Assembly (NCBI GenBank): GCA_015680685.1
Contig: MNCI01030356.1
Location: 54,047-118,046, forward strand
DNA length: 64,000 bases
Direction of reading: 5' to 3'
Origin: Gnetum montanum
Taxonomy: Eukaryota > Streptophyta > Gnetopsida > Gnetales > Gnetaceae
Within the stretch, counting starts at the first letter, position 1, and the number at the start of each line of letters is the position of its first letter. The position numbers were made by a program, and so were the translations under genes. Positions 21,866 to 32,869 of the stretch are shown in pieces. The notes under the pieces are model-generated. The model saw only the letters and a list, made by a program, of their open reading frames with translations. It was not told where the DNA came from and searched no databases.

Positions 21866-23748
21866 TTTTCTTCTCATAGAGCTAATTCCCCACCTATTCA
21901 TAGCTCTATAAGGGGAATTGAAAAAACCAATCAAAACAAGAATGATGTGATTTATCATGTTAAGATAATCTACTAGCATCTAGATCCTTATTATCTGAAG
22001 TTTGCCTTTGTTTTACACCAAGATGGAGAAAATGAGATGGAAAGACCTAGAAGGAAACATTATGTTGTGACTTGATCATGTAACCCCATCAATGCTAATG
22101 GTTACATTGATGAAGGTTGGATTAGAATTTATGACCCTTAGCTATAAAGTGATTGATAAACTCTTTAGGCTTTATTAACCCACCAAGGTTCAACTTTGAA
22201 AATTTTATTTTATGGAGAGCTAAGAGAAAGGAGGCTACAATCCCATTCACATCACAATTTAAAAAGGAGGATATCGATTACCACTTAGGGCGATTACATT
22301 GCCAAAATTATCCCTTCTTTAATGCAAAGGATACATTTAACCCATGGCTATGCTTGACCTTGGTAAGTAACCAAGAAAAGGGAGAATAGGATCTGGAAGT
22401 AGGAGAACCTTTAGGCCTAAGTCTTTCAACAAGCTACCTAGGGATAGTCAAAGGGATCATGGTAGGAGAACAAGTTGATATGGCTTTCTTAGTTTTGCAT
22501 CCTCTTCATAATTCTAATTATCAAGCTCTAATAATGTTGAGAATGGGTAAGGAAGAATAAGCTAAGACAAATGATTTGGTGGGGATGATAAGAGAAATTA
22601 AAATAGAAATGAAGGCAAAGATGGTGATTGTGATAGAGATTGAGATGGAAATCATGGATACAAACATGGTAGAGGGCATAGCAGACAACATAGAATAAGC
22701 CATGATTATGATAGAGACCATGATGAACGTGATGATTATGATGAACCCCGATTGGTAATAAGGAGCATGATAACTATAAAAAAGGTTGTTTACATTTCTA
22801 CCAGGTATCATAAGGATAGTTCCATTAAATGACTTGATATGAACAACATCCCTAAGTTTGAGAGAGACTACAATGTAGGCCTGCAACATCATTTGCAAGC
22901 CTTCCATGATGCCTGCACATTACAAAACATAGAAATTGATTAGAAAAATCTCAAATTATTCCCAAGTGCACTTGTACAAGAAGTAGAGAGCTGGTACCAA
23001 TCCTTGGAATTAGAATTCATCAAATGATAGAGTATGATGTTAGAGTTATTCAATGATAAATACTAAATGCACTCTTGAGTATTCAACTTGAGAAAGTAGA
23101 TTTAAGGATGGGGATAAGATAACCATGAGTTCCTAAATGTAGTTTTGAACAAGTATTATTTCTTGTTACACTAGTATCTAAGACATAAATTTTTTCAAAG
23201 GGACCAATTGAGACATATCATAGATGGGAAAAAAGAAAAAAAAAAGAAAAATTGTTAAGGTATATGTCCAAGGGAGATTTTTAGAAATGAGGGTCCATTA
23301 GATTCAAAGGCTAATTGACCAAGTAGTTAAGGAGGAAGGAGAGTTAAAAAAAAATAGAAAGTGTTGAGGAATATAATAGGGACTTGTACCTTTGTATGAA
23401 GGATGTTTGGACTTGTGAGAAAAAAAAAGATGAAGATCCATAGAAGGTGTTAATTTTTTTTTTTTAAAAAAGAATTTATCAATACAAAAATTTATTTTAG
23501 AAACTACAATGAAGGTGGAAAAATATGATATTTAGTTGATGAAATATTTACAAATGCACTCAAAATAGTAGAGGAGAAAATAGAGCACACACTAATAAAA
23601 GAAAGAGAGAAGAAAAAGAAGAAAATAAAAAAGGATATGTATAGGTATAAAGACAAAGATATTGCTATGGAGAAGATTGCTAGATTAGATTCAACTAATG
23701 ATGATGGATGTAACTTGTGTTAGTATGAACATCTTAAGTATTGTATCC
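21866..23748 (+). pseudogene. gag of element F, first part
   Basis: The start ATG is lost, but the SSHRANSPP-like beginning is visible at about 21870. The gag core lies at about 22860-23300 (QHHLQAFHDACTLQNIE, NLKLFPSALVQEVESWYQSL, MLELFNDKY), followed by a knuckle remnant CNLC then YEHLKYC near 23710-23740. It has many stops, including a TAG at 23097-23099 at the same codon as in A and D. The frame is broken at about 23748 by an inserted sequence and resumes near 27190. Confidence 0.75.
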
Positions 23749-25639
23749 ACTTGTTTGGTGTTTCAGTGCGCTAAGTAAATGTGAGTATAACATTGTCAAG
23801 CACCTTTTAGCACCATATTTCAATGCTTCCAAGGTTGGAAAATTATTGTGATACTGAAGTTGATTCCAATGTTACCATTAGCATCATTAGAAAAAAAGCC
23901 ATAGAAAAACACCATCGCCAACAATATTTTGGATTTCTATAGGCTTCCAATGATGATCCCAAATCATCCCCAAGATGACAACATTAGTCTTGGCACTTTT
24001 AGTAGCTTTTGAAACCTGAAAATGTGGTGTTTTACTGAGGTGGTGCTTAGGAGTTACACAAACACCCATAAAATCATCTTTAGCATTATTTCAAGTTCTA
24101 GAAATTTTTCAATGTTTAGCCTAGCCATCCTCATGATGGTAGACATCAATTCTAGCATCTATAATGACTCTTGGAGGACAAAATGAGGGTCAAAAGTTTT
24201 GCTAATACTCTAGTGATAGTAAAAATAGCATCAATATTAGTGTCTAGTGTCACTAACAAAAAGACCCTTAAAAAACCCATCACTAGTGGTATTTAAGCTT
24301 CTACAAGCTTCCAATAGTTGAATTTAATCATGTCTAATAGAATAGACATCAACTTAGGTACTTTTGATGACTTTTGGAAGCTCAAAAGAAGGTGTTTTGA
24401 CTACGTAGCGTTAGTATGACCTACAATGGCTAGTCCACATCACCCCTAGGATGATGAGAGTTGATTTTGGTACTTTTGGAGGTCTCAGAACGTTTGAATT
24501 AGCATGTTTTACCTATGTGATACCTAAGTAATGTTGGCATCAATGTTAGTGCATCACTTGCTTGTGTTATCACGTCACCACATTAGCTTCAGCACATGAC
24601 TTTAGCTTTTCAAAAGTAAACCCTAATTTTATAGATCTAGATCTTGTGCAATTTAGGCAACATTAGGCCTATAAATATTGGGTTCCACCATTAATTTAAG
24701 GTGTATTTTCTTAAAATTTTAAAAAAATTTAGAATTTCAAGAGATCCTAAGCACCATCATATCTATCACCTATGTGATCCATGGCCATCCCCACCTCATC
24801 AACACTCTATTAACTTAGTTCTATCACCTATGTCATTGGTAGCACATGCTATATCACCTTAGTTCCAGTGTCGACGTCACTAGAAGCACATGTAAGAATG
24901 CTCTGTCAACTTAGTCCCAGTGTCATTGCATGACCTATTAGTGGTAAAGCATAAAAAATTCCTTAGTATGTATTTAATGCAATGCTACTAGAACATGCAT
25001 ATTTGATGACCATCATCTATCATTCTTATTTGTCCCTGGGTTCCATCTCGGAAGCTAGCTTGTTGTTAGGTAGGGATGGAACCTAGGAATGCATATTTTA
25101 ATAATGTAAAAAATAAGTTTGATCATAGTTGAGGTGAGTAGAATAGTGGTATGCACTTAAAATAATAAAATATGGGGTAGAAGTTCAAGTTTCAAACTTT
25201 CAAAGTTAAAGCATTTTGATTTTTCAATTTTTTCTTTCTTTAAAAAGAGCTAGAATTTTTTCCATACTGCATACATGTTCAATGCTATGGGCATGAGCAT
25301 CTACATGCATTGGTAGTAGAAATAAATACATATTAAGGAAGTTTGTATGCTCCTACCCTGTCAACATCACTGCATCAATTGTTAGTATCACCACATCACT
25401 TGTTTGTATTACCTAGTGTCACGTGCAAGACATCAATAAGAAACAACCCTATTTCAACCTCAAAACAACTTCGAACAATGCCAACAAACTTCCAATTCAT
25501 TTTTGAACCCTTAAGACACTAAAATTCATCATTTATAACTTAGTTTTGCTCCTAAAATGAGGTTTATTTATCAAGTTTTAAGCTTTAATTTGCACCTATA
25601 CATTGTAGCTCTTACTCTTCCATAGGAGGCAAACTTTAT
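23749..25639 (+). other. Insertion in element F: unassigned repetitive DNA before the LINE
   Basis: No coding signal was found. The first 800 bp contain degenerate repeats of a roughly 100-bp unit with 'gcttccaat', 'cacttttngtagcttttg' and 'ggtgttttact' (about 23940-24060, 24310-24420, 24430-24510). A TATA-like 'cctataaatattggg' lies at about 24669, and the inverted pair ggttccatc / gatggaacc lies at about 25049-25083. It may be the 5' part of the LINE or a separate insertion. Confidence 0.35.
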
Positions 25640-26870
25640 TTTATCAAATAAAGCACATCTTTTTTTTTTTACTGGAAATGGAAATCCACATCCTATCTCA
25701 TATATCTATGTCTCATATATTATATGTAGATGAGGATGCCTTAATTTTCACTACTATAGAAGGTATGAAAAATATGTTGTAAATTTTAGAAAATTATTGT
25801 CATTTATCTAATCTTCAAGTAAATGTAGGTAAAACCAAATTGATGATATGGTGTACAAGAAATAACTGTTATAATTTCCATTTTAAAGATACCAATGTGC
25901 AAATAGTAGATTCTTTTAAATATTTGGCTCTCATTTATATGAACAATTACATATGAGGGAAGTTAATCAAAGAAAAAAATGGTTGGAGGTTTCAAGCCTC
26001 TATATGCTTTCAAAAATAAGTGCAAGGATTTAGGCCTTTGGGGTTGGAAGGTCTAATTTTTTTTTATAATATCATCTATCCTATTGTATTGTATGAATTT
26101 ATTGTTTGGGGACCTAGACTTAAGTGCTAAACTTTGTAAAGATATTGAAATAGTGCACAACCTTTTCTTCTTGATGAGTTAAAGGTAAAGATGTAAACAC
26201 CTTACTCAATGTTATCTTGTGAACATGATTTACCTTTAGAAGTAGAAGCCTTATGCCAATTCATTACATACACTCATAGCTTGCATATCTCAAGGCAAGA
26301 TAAATTCTCTAAAGTAGTTCTTAAGGATTTGTGAGACCATGGGGTTGAAAAAATGGAATATTTGTTAGAAGAACATGCAGCAAAATCCTTAGCATATTTA
26401 CCAACTAGTCAAGTAGAAGGTTTTAACATAGATGTGGACTAATGTGAAAGGGAAGAGACAATTTTATTTATACCACATTAGATCTACTAAACTAGCTGTA
26501 GGAGCATACTATCTTTTAGCTACTATTCCCATCATGTATCGAAATGCTATCAACAAACTTTTCTTAAGTTCTTATAATCTTAGAATTAAAAGTGGAAGAT
26601 GGATTTAAGTTCCCCGATAAGAGTGTATTTATAGGTTGTGCATATTAGGAGCTGTTGAGGATGAGTTACTGGTATTTCTTTCTTATGCTATGACTATCCA
26701 TTTGAGACAATGTTATAATGTATAGCAAAAAGCTTATATGATTTGTTTGTGATACCCCCATTGGTGCTTGGTAAACTTGTAGAGTCTATCTTTATTTTCA
26801 TGAAAATGTAATATTTGTCAAATAGCTCCTATGGGCCTTCAAATGTAATACAACTTCATTTCATTTCATT
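25640..26870 (+). pseudogene. Non-LTR (LINE) reverse transcriptase, 3' part
   Basis: The translation shows the palm motif as ILYVDEDALIF (25717 on; the usual YADD with an extra residue), then ENYCHLSNLQVNVGKTKLMI and DSFKYLALIY, the order seen in LINE reverse transcriptases. Further on comes LRIKSGRW (about 26580) followed by CIYRLCILGAVEDE, a Cys-containing tail. There are several stops. The sequence after about 26840 ends in a short repeat ttcatttcatttcatt, as many LINE 3' ends do. RT would copy LINE RNA at a nicked target. The 5' part of the LINE, including the endonuclease, was not found. Confidence 0.7.
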
Positions 26871-27189
26871 ATTCACTTTACGCTTCTAACTTATTTTAAG
26901 TATATCCATATTTTTTGTATTTTATTCATATTACTTATATTTTATCAAATCTATCATTAACTTTATTATTATTTATCAATTTTCCCTATTGTTTCTAGAT
27001 CATGTACATTAGGGTAAGTTTGTATTTGATTGGAGGATCATGTTTCTTCATTTTGTAATCATTCATATATTAAGAGATATATTGTTTTGAAGACACTTTA
27101 TGGCTATGGATCATATGTTGAAACATGTGATTTGTGGAGCTATTCTTATAGATCTGTGAGAGAACATTTTTTTTTGTAGGAATACTAAG
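26871..27189. other. AT-rich stretch between the LINE end and element F
   Basis: No coding signal. Near 27187 the sequence 'actaaggcatgt' resembles 'cttaagtattgt' at 23737-23748, so the two may be a diverged target duplication of the insertion. Confidence 0.3.
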
Positions 27190-28440
27190 GCATGTTACTC
27201 TATCATATCACAATTATAGAAGTTAGGGACATATGCTTTGAACCTAAAGTTCATCAATAAGCATATGCCTAGAAAATTATCTTATCCACAAGGCAATTAG
27301 AGGTAATTCTATAATCAATAATAGTATCTAAGAGGAGCTCCTCCTAAACTCTAAGAGTAGTATTACTAGTGATAGCAAAATCCATAGTCATGGGGGGTAC
27401 CACTAACAAGGTAGCAATATCCTTACAAATAGTTAGATCCATATAGATATTATGTTCAAAAACCTATTTCTCCTTGTGGTGTAGCTAGCCAAACTCATTC
27501 TTTCTACTACCACTATCCAAAAGAGTACCACAAATCTTTCACTCCTAGAGTTAAATCATACTTTTATCTTCCCATTCATCTCATGCATTGTCAACCATCA
27601 TACACTCTTCTTCTTCTAGAATAACCTTCATAAATGCAAGGTGAAATACCTTCACAATCACATCATAAGAATTCTACAAGAGTTGTGAATATGTGAATGG
27701 ATGATAGTTCAAGAAGTTTTGAGTGCAAATCTTAAAAGTGTTCCTTCTTTAGACCTATTAGTTCACCTAAACCAATGTAAGCATTAGTGGTTATGGATCT
27801 GATTCGAATGCCAACATTATCAAATCCTTCAAATGAGCTACCTTCAAATCAAAATTTGAGTATAAAAACTATCATACTAATCCATGCTATAATAGATTGG
27901 ATCAAGATAAGTGCTCTTCAACGAATAGAAAAAAATATTAGAAGTCCTCTAATTTATTTATAGGCTACTCAGAACACATTGTGTAAGGATCTATTTGACT
28001 CAAGTTCTAATGTGAACTTAATTTTCAAAGAAATTTATAGGCATGACATTGTAGATTAGTCCATCACTATTTCATTGGGATAGGTGTAGGACATTATGAC
28101 CATCATCAGCAAGCAATTATATCCTAATAATTTCTTGATAATCCATGTGGAGAACTATAAAGGGGAATTTTTCATCATCATGGGAAGGGCTTGGCTAAGT
28201 ACAATTTATAGGAAGTTGAAAAACAAAGATCTCTCCTTGTAAATTTCCGAGAAAAATGAACATTAAGTAATTGAAAAGTAAATAGATTCATGCATTGTGT
28301 ACAATGATATAAGGTGTAACTGCATGAGAAAAGTTTGGACTATCAAATAGAGAAATATTTAAACATGCAATTTTTGTGAAGAGAAAATGTGTGTGTAGAA
28401 ATGTTTTTATGTAGCAACTACAAAATAAGAAGACATATAG
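27190..28440 (+). pseudogene. gag tail and protease of element F
   Basis: The gag tail resumes (LQKLGTYALN, MPRKLSYPQGN, then a Pro/Tyr/Gln-rich stretch). The protease begins near 27940 (SPLIYL) with LFDSSSNVNLIFKEIYR (DSG changed to DSS) and GRAWLSTI near 28184. There are many stops. The tail after 28250 matches the post-protease linker of A and D. Confidence 0.7.
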
Positions 28441-28539
28441 TAATTGATGATAAATAAATGTTGTAAGTCCTCAATATGCATTGAAAAATAGGGAGTACTT
28501 ACTAGCTCTTATGTAGATAATTTGTAAATAAGTTGAATG

Positions 28540-29157
28540 AGATGGAGATAATGTAGGAACTCCTCTTCCAAGTTAGACTTGTACTAGAAAAAGATGCTAA
28601 TTGGATGGAGTTTGAAATCCTAGAAAAACTTATGCTTGAACAAATTGAATTAAAAATATTACTAGAATCACTTGAATATGTCTTTTCTAAAACTAATAAA
28701 TTTGTAAATTTTAATGTAGAACTAATAGAAGAGTAGAAAAAGAATTTGTTGAAATTTATGAACAAGTGACAAACAAACTTCACCTAGTCATATGATGAGA
28801 TAATAGGATTTAATCCATGCATATGCCAACATAAAATTTACATAGATATAGTCATTAAGTTGAAATGGTAACCATAGCATAGATTGAATCTAAAGCTAAA
28901 ACAAGTAGTGAAGTAAGAGATTGAAAAACTCCTGAAAGATGGATTCATATACCTTATAACAAATAGTGATGGGTAAGTTTACTTGTTATTGTGCCTAAAA
29001 AAGGAGGTTAGTGGAGGATCTACATAGACTTCAGGCTATGAATATGACAACTTTCAAACATCACTTTCCTTTGTCATTTGTTGATTATGTGTTAGACACT
29101 ATAGTAGCAAAAATATTACAACTTCTTGGATTGTTATAGTGGTTATCACCCCTTCAG
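28540..29157 (+). pseudogene. Start of reverse transcriptase of element F, truncated
   Basis: The pre-RT linker and the first RT motifs are recognisable (LLKDGFIY, IVPKKGG, DFRL-like, then FLDGYSGYN degraded to LDCYSGYH). The match stops at about 29157, where a short LTR begins. The YxDD box, RNase H and integrase are missing. Confidence 0.65.
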
Positions 29158-29398
29158 TGTTAGGGACTAACCATGATAGTAATGCTTTTTTACCTCTAAG
29201 AGTACTTGATGGCATAGGAAAATAATCCCAAGGCCATCACTTCAACATTTTTATATTCCCTTCATTATTAATAAAGATCATATCTTTCTTTTCTTTTTAT
29301 ATTATAATGGATGAGTGTTTACTCTTTTTTCAAGCATATTATTCAAGTTACGAATAATTAATTAACATTGATACTTGACATCCAAGAATGGAATGTCA
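29158..29398 (+). repeat. Short LTR of an unrelated element
   Basis: Starts TGTTAGGGAC and ends AATGTCA, followed after one base by an initiator-Met type PBS. It is 241 bp long. It interrupts element F inside RT. Neither a second LTR nor a coding region belonging to it was found, so it may be a truncated copia-type or small non-autonomous (TRIM-like) element. Confidence 0.5.
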
Positions 29399-29399
29399 T

Positions 29400-29413
29400 A
29401 ATTGGTATCAAAG
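29400..29413 (+). other. Primer-binding site, initiator tRNA-Met type
   Basis: aattggtatcaaag is one change from TTGGTATCAGAG, the usual complement of the initiator tRNA-Met 3' end in plant LTR elements. Confidence 0.55.
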
Positions 29414-29639
29414 CAAGCCATGATCCAACACTAAGAATTAGAGATAAGTGAAATACAGATATCAATATTTAATTAATCATTTAGAAAAGAAGTCTAGTAC
29501 ATCAATTATAGATATAGTAACAAAAGAAGGATGATAATGAGACAACTTTAAATGATTGGAATAAGGAGTAAGAGATCAGAAGAAAGAACAACAACAAGAA
29601 GAAAACTAAAATTCCATCCTCAAAGAGCATATCAATGTT

Positions 29640-30340
29640 TGATCCCTCTCCACTTGAACATCTTGTTTATATTGAGTTTCATCCTTGTTTAGAAGTATAT
29701 TACAATAGGCAGCTAATTTGCTATTAAGTTGATGGACATAATTCGTAGTATTTTGTGTAGCCATTTTAACATTCTTAGTATTTGCAAGCTTTACATTTAG
29801 TTCTTTAATTTGAACATCACTTTAAGTAAAGTTTTCTTACTATTCTTTCTCTTTCCTTTGCACAAAAAATAGGAATAATGAGACAAAAATTCTTACCCAA
29901 AGATGATAATTCTTTATCTTAATAAGGTGTTAAGCATTTAGTTGGTGTTGTGAAAGGCATGCAAAAGTCTCTAACTCTTCCAATATTTGCTCAAAACCCT
30001 TCATTATTTTAGGGAAACCCTTTAGAATCTTATGATACTTAGAAGTATCACCATATTATATGAGTTTAAAGTCATGTGAAAAGTTGCATTCTTTAAAATT
30101 CCATAGTTGGTACAACTCTTCTTTAATATAAACCTAAATATTCTTAGTAATTTGGTCACTAAGATGATGAAACATTAGAATATCTTCCTAAATATTATTA
30201 ACCAATTGAATAACAGAGAAAGAGAAATCCTTGATGAAGATGGAGAAATTGTTTAAGTTCTAGTGAAGGAACTTGTTGGGATCATTATAGGAGTCATAGA
30301 TAAGTGACAAGATTTAACTAATGTAGTGTGGATGGAAGTA
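29640..30340 (-). pseudogene. Unrecognised coding relic, coiled-coil like
   Basis: The minus strand gives a stretch rich in Lys, Asn, Gln and Leu (for example LNSKLAAYCNILLNKDET), broken by stops. Composition suggests a coiled coil, similar in style to the extra 3' frame of element H, but I could not align the two. Function unknown. Confidence 0.3.
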
Positions 30341-31441
30341 ACCTTAGGAGATGTGGGAAGGGTAGGAAGCCTAAAAATAGTAATTATGGATTCTATAGGA
30401 TCTAATTCCTAGCAGCCTTCCTTAGGTCTTGAGCCATGAAATCTTGACCTATTAATATTCTTTGCAAAAGAAATAAGGTATCATACCTCATGACCCTTTT
30501 ACTTCTCTTATTAAAGAGCCCCCATGAATACTTATGTGAGGTTGCTAATTAAGGGATGAGTAAAGATGTTAGGAGGAATTAAGCATAATAAAGTACATTT
30601 AAGAGTAGTAAAGTGAATACCTTAAAACTTGGTTCACTTGATTTGTCCTTTTTAGGATTCTTTTTAATTTATTTGATCTCATGATTGGCCTACACTCCAA
30701 AGTCCACTATCATATAAAAACATAATTATAACAAATAACTAACACATTAAAAAGCCAATAAAGGAACATAAAAATACCTTATTTATAATTTCTAGATTTT
30801 GATCTTGTAAAATAAATTTTCAATCTTTCTTACAACTTTTAGGTTTGGTTCTTAAGATCTATTTATTCTTAAGAAGGAGGGATATTGATTTGAATCAAAG
30901 TGAAGGATTAGGATTATAAATAGGGCTACATACTAGATGATGAACTTATCTCCTGATTATTTGAACGCATTAGTTAGCGATTTCATAGTGGCAAATAAGT
31001 GCATGAAACATGAATATGACTAGTCATATACTCTACCATTCTTAGAATCTTGTAATAAGAAAATGAAATATGGAGAAACTTGGTAAGTGTGTGGTTGTTA
31101 TAAAACTTCACTTTCTAAAAATAAATAAAGTTGGAATTCAACTTTATTATTAAAATATTTCTCTTTAAAACCTTTGTGATGGATATTTAGCCTATTCACA
31201 TATTCAGAATTTCTTTTGCACAAAAATCATAAAATTCAAGGGATTTGTGATTTAGTACAAATAGATCCTTACTAAGATGAAAATCTATACTATTTCTCAT
31301 GATGTCATTTGTTATCTCAATTCTTACAAAACTAATGCTAAACCATTACTACACTTAGTTTCATAAAGGTCACACCATTCAAGTATAGGCTTATGACTTA
31401 AAATAGACTTATACAGTGGAAAAACTAATAAATTTGACATT
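30341..31441. other. AT-rich DNA, nothing recognised
   Basis: A TATA-like 'attataaataggg' lies near 30913 and a purine run 'aagaaggaggga' near 30872, but no LTR or gene could be built around them. Confidence 0.3.
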
Positions 31442-32284
31442 TGAGTGATGGAGCATCTAACACTCTACCATACAAGTCACAAGTGCTCATGTGTGACCAG
31501 ATCATAGTCTGTAGATGGATAATGTAATTATGCTAGTGATTGATGTTAAGTTTGAGATCATTGTCTTCCCACCTTGAGCTAGTATAGTTCAAGTATATGG
31601 TTTAGCTCTTAGTGAGGTGTATGATTAACTAATGTGGTAAGGCTCATTCTACTCCTAAGTGTAGGCATAATGAAAATGGAATTAAGTGCTAAGTCTATGT
31701 AATGATAGGAATATAAATCTATTCAAGACTATAGTGATAAGAATTTGTTCCTGGCTTATTGGACACATCTTGGACTCATGTAACTATTACAGGGCTTACC
31801 AAGTGAGTTCACTACTAAGCGAATCAAGTGAAACCACTAGTGGGTTACCAAATGATTACACTTTAACACTTGAAGCTAATTGTACTCATTTCATTTTACT
31901 AATGAGCAAGTAAAATAAAGTGCTTTGGAAATGTAAAGGATTAAGCTAAGAAAATAGTAAAAATTATGCTAAGTGAACAAATGAAACTAAGTGGATGTTG
32001 CAATGATGGAAAGAAATCTCAATCTTTATTGCTGTCATGAACTATGTTCAAGTACAATCCAGTCAAATAAAGTTTCTTTTCAACTGCTAAACATCATAAT
32101 GTGGGCAATCACTCTATGTCTAACTACGAAATAAAACTATAAGAGTTTTCCTAAGACTACTAGTATTTATAAGACTACACACATCCCAAGACATCGTATC
32201 AACGATGACGTAGCATGGGTCATGAGATCTTATCTATGACATCACTACTATGATATCATAATGACCAAAAATTTAAATTTATCA
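31442..32284 (-). repeat. 3' LTR of element H (type 3)
   Basis: Read on the minus strand it begins TGATAAATTT at 32284. A GATGTC box starts at 32195 and TATAAATA starts at 32171, a 24-bp spacing. The far end (about 31442) reads GCTCCATCACTCA and is slightly rearranged relative to the other copy. Confidence 0.85.
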
Positions 32285-32306
32285 TATCCTAATGACTAAC
32301 TAGAAA
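32285..32306 (-). other. Polypurine tract region of element H
   Basis: The minus-strand sequence gttagtcattaggata directly precedes the LTR. It is a worn form of the 'agtcatgggggta' tract of B. Before it stands 'ctcgaggacgagttt', as in A, B and C. Confidence 0.6.
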
Positions 32307-32869
32307 CTCGTCCTCGAGTTAAAATAAATAAGAATAGAGTCCCTTACAAAATTAGAAGGTAAATTCAACTTAACATGACTAACTAACTATTTACATGACG
32401 TAGAATGCCATGGTGGTGCTCTTACAAAATGACATAGTACCATGACAAAATAAAATAAAATGAGATTTGAAGTAGCTTGATGTTATTCATATTCTAGGCA
32501 GTGGAGGCTCTTCCATTAGCTTCTTTCCTTTGCCATTAAGCTTCTGAAATTGATATCTATTTAAGAGTGCATGAAGCTTTTCTTCTTTTTTCCTTGGATC
32601 ATGTATTGTTCATGCTTATTAAGAAATGTTAGATCAAGTAGGTGCATCCCATGGACATGGAAGCTATGGAAACATTTTGTTGGCCTTCACGTAATAGGTC
32701 GTAAAATACCTCCTTTCTTCTTCAAAAGCTTTGATCATCTTCTTAAGTTCTTAATAATTTGACATTCTATGTGCCAGGTTTGCTACTACATCCTTTTGAC
32801 CTTGGTAGTTAGCCTTAACAATTTCTAGTTTTGAGTTTTGTACATGTAATTTCTACAATGCATCCTTTT

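Noticed and set aside
22521-22907. 128-codon minus-strand frame rich in Ile and Met
   Set aside because: Antisense of the Asp/Asn/His-rich part of F gag (gat and atg repeats).
24669-24690. TATA-like site as a host gene promoter
   Set aside because: No reading frame or conserved gene follows it; it lies within repetitive insertion DNA.
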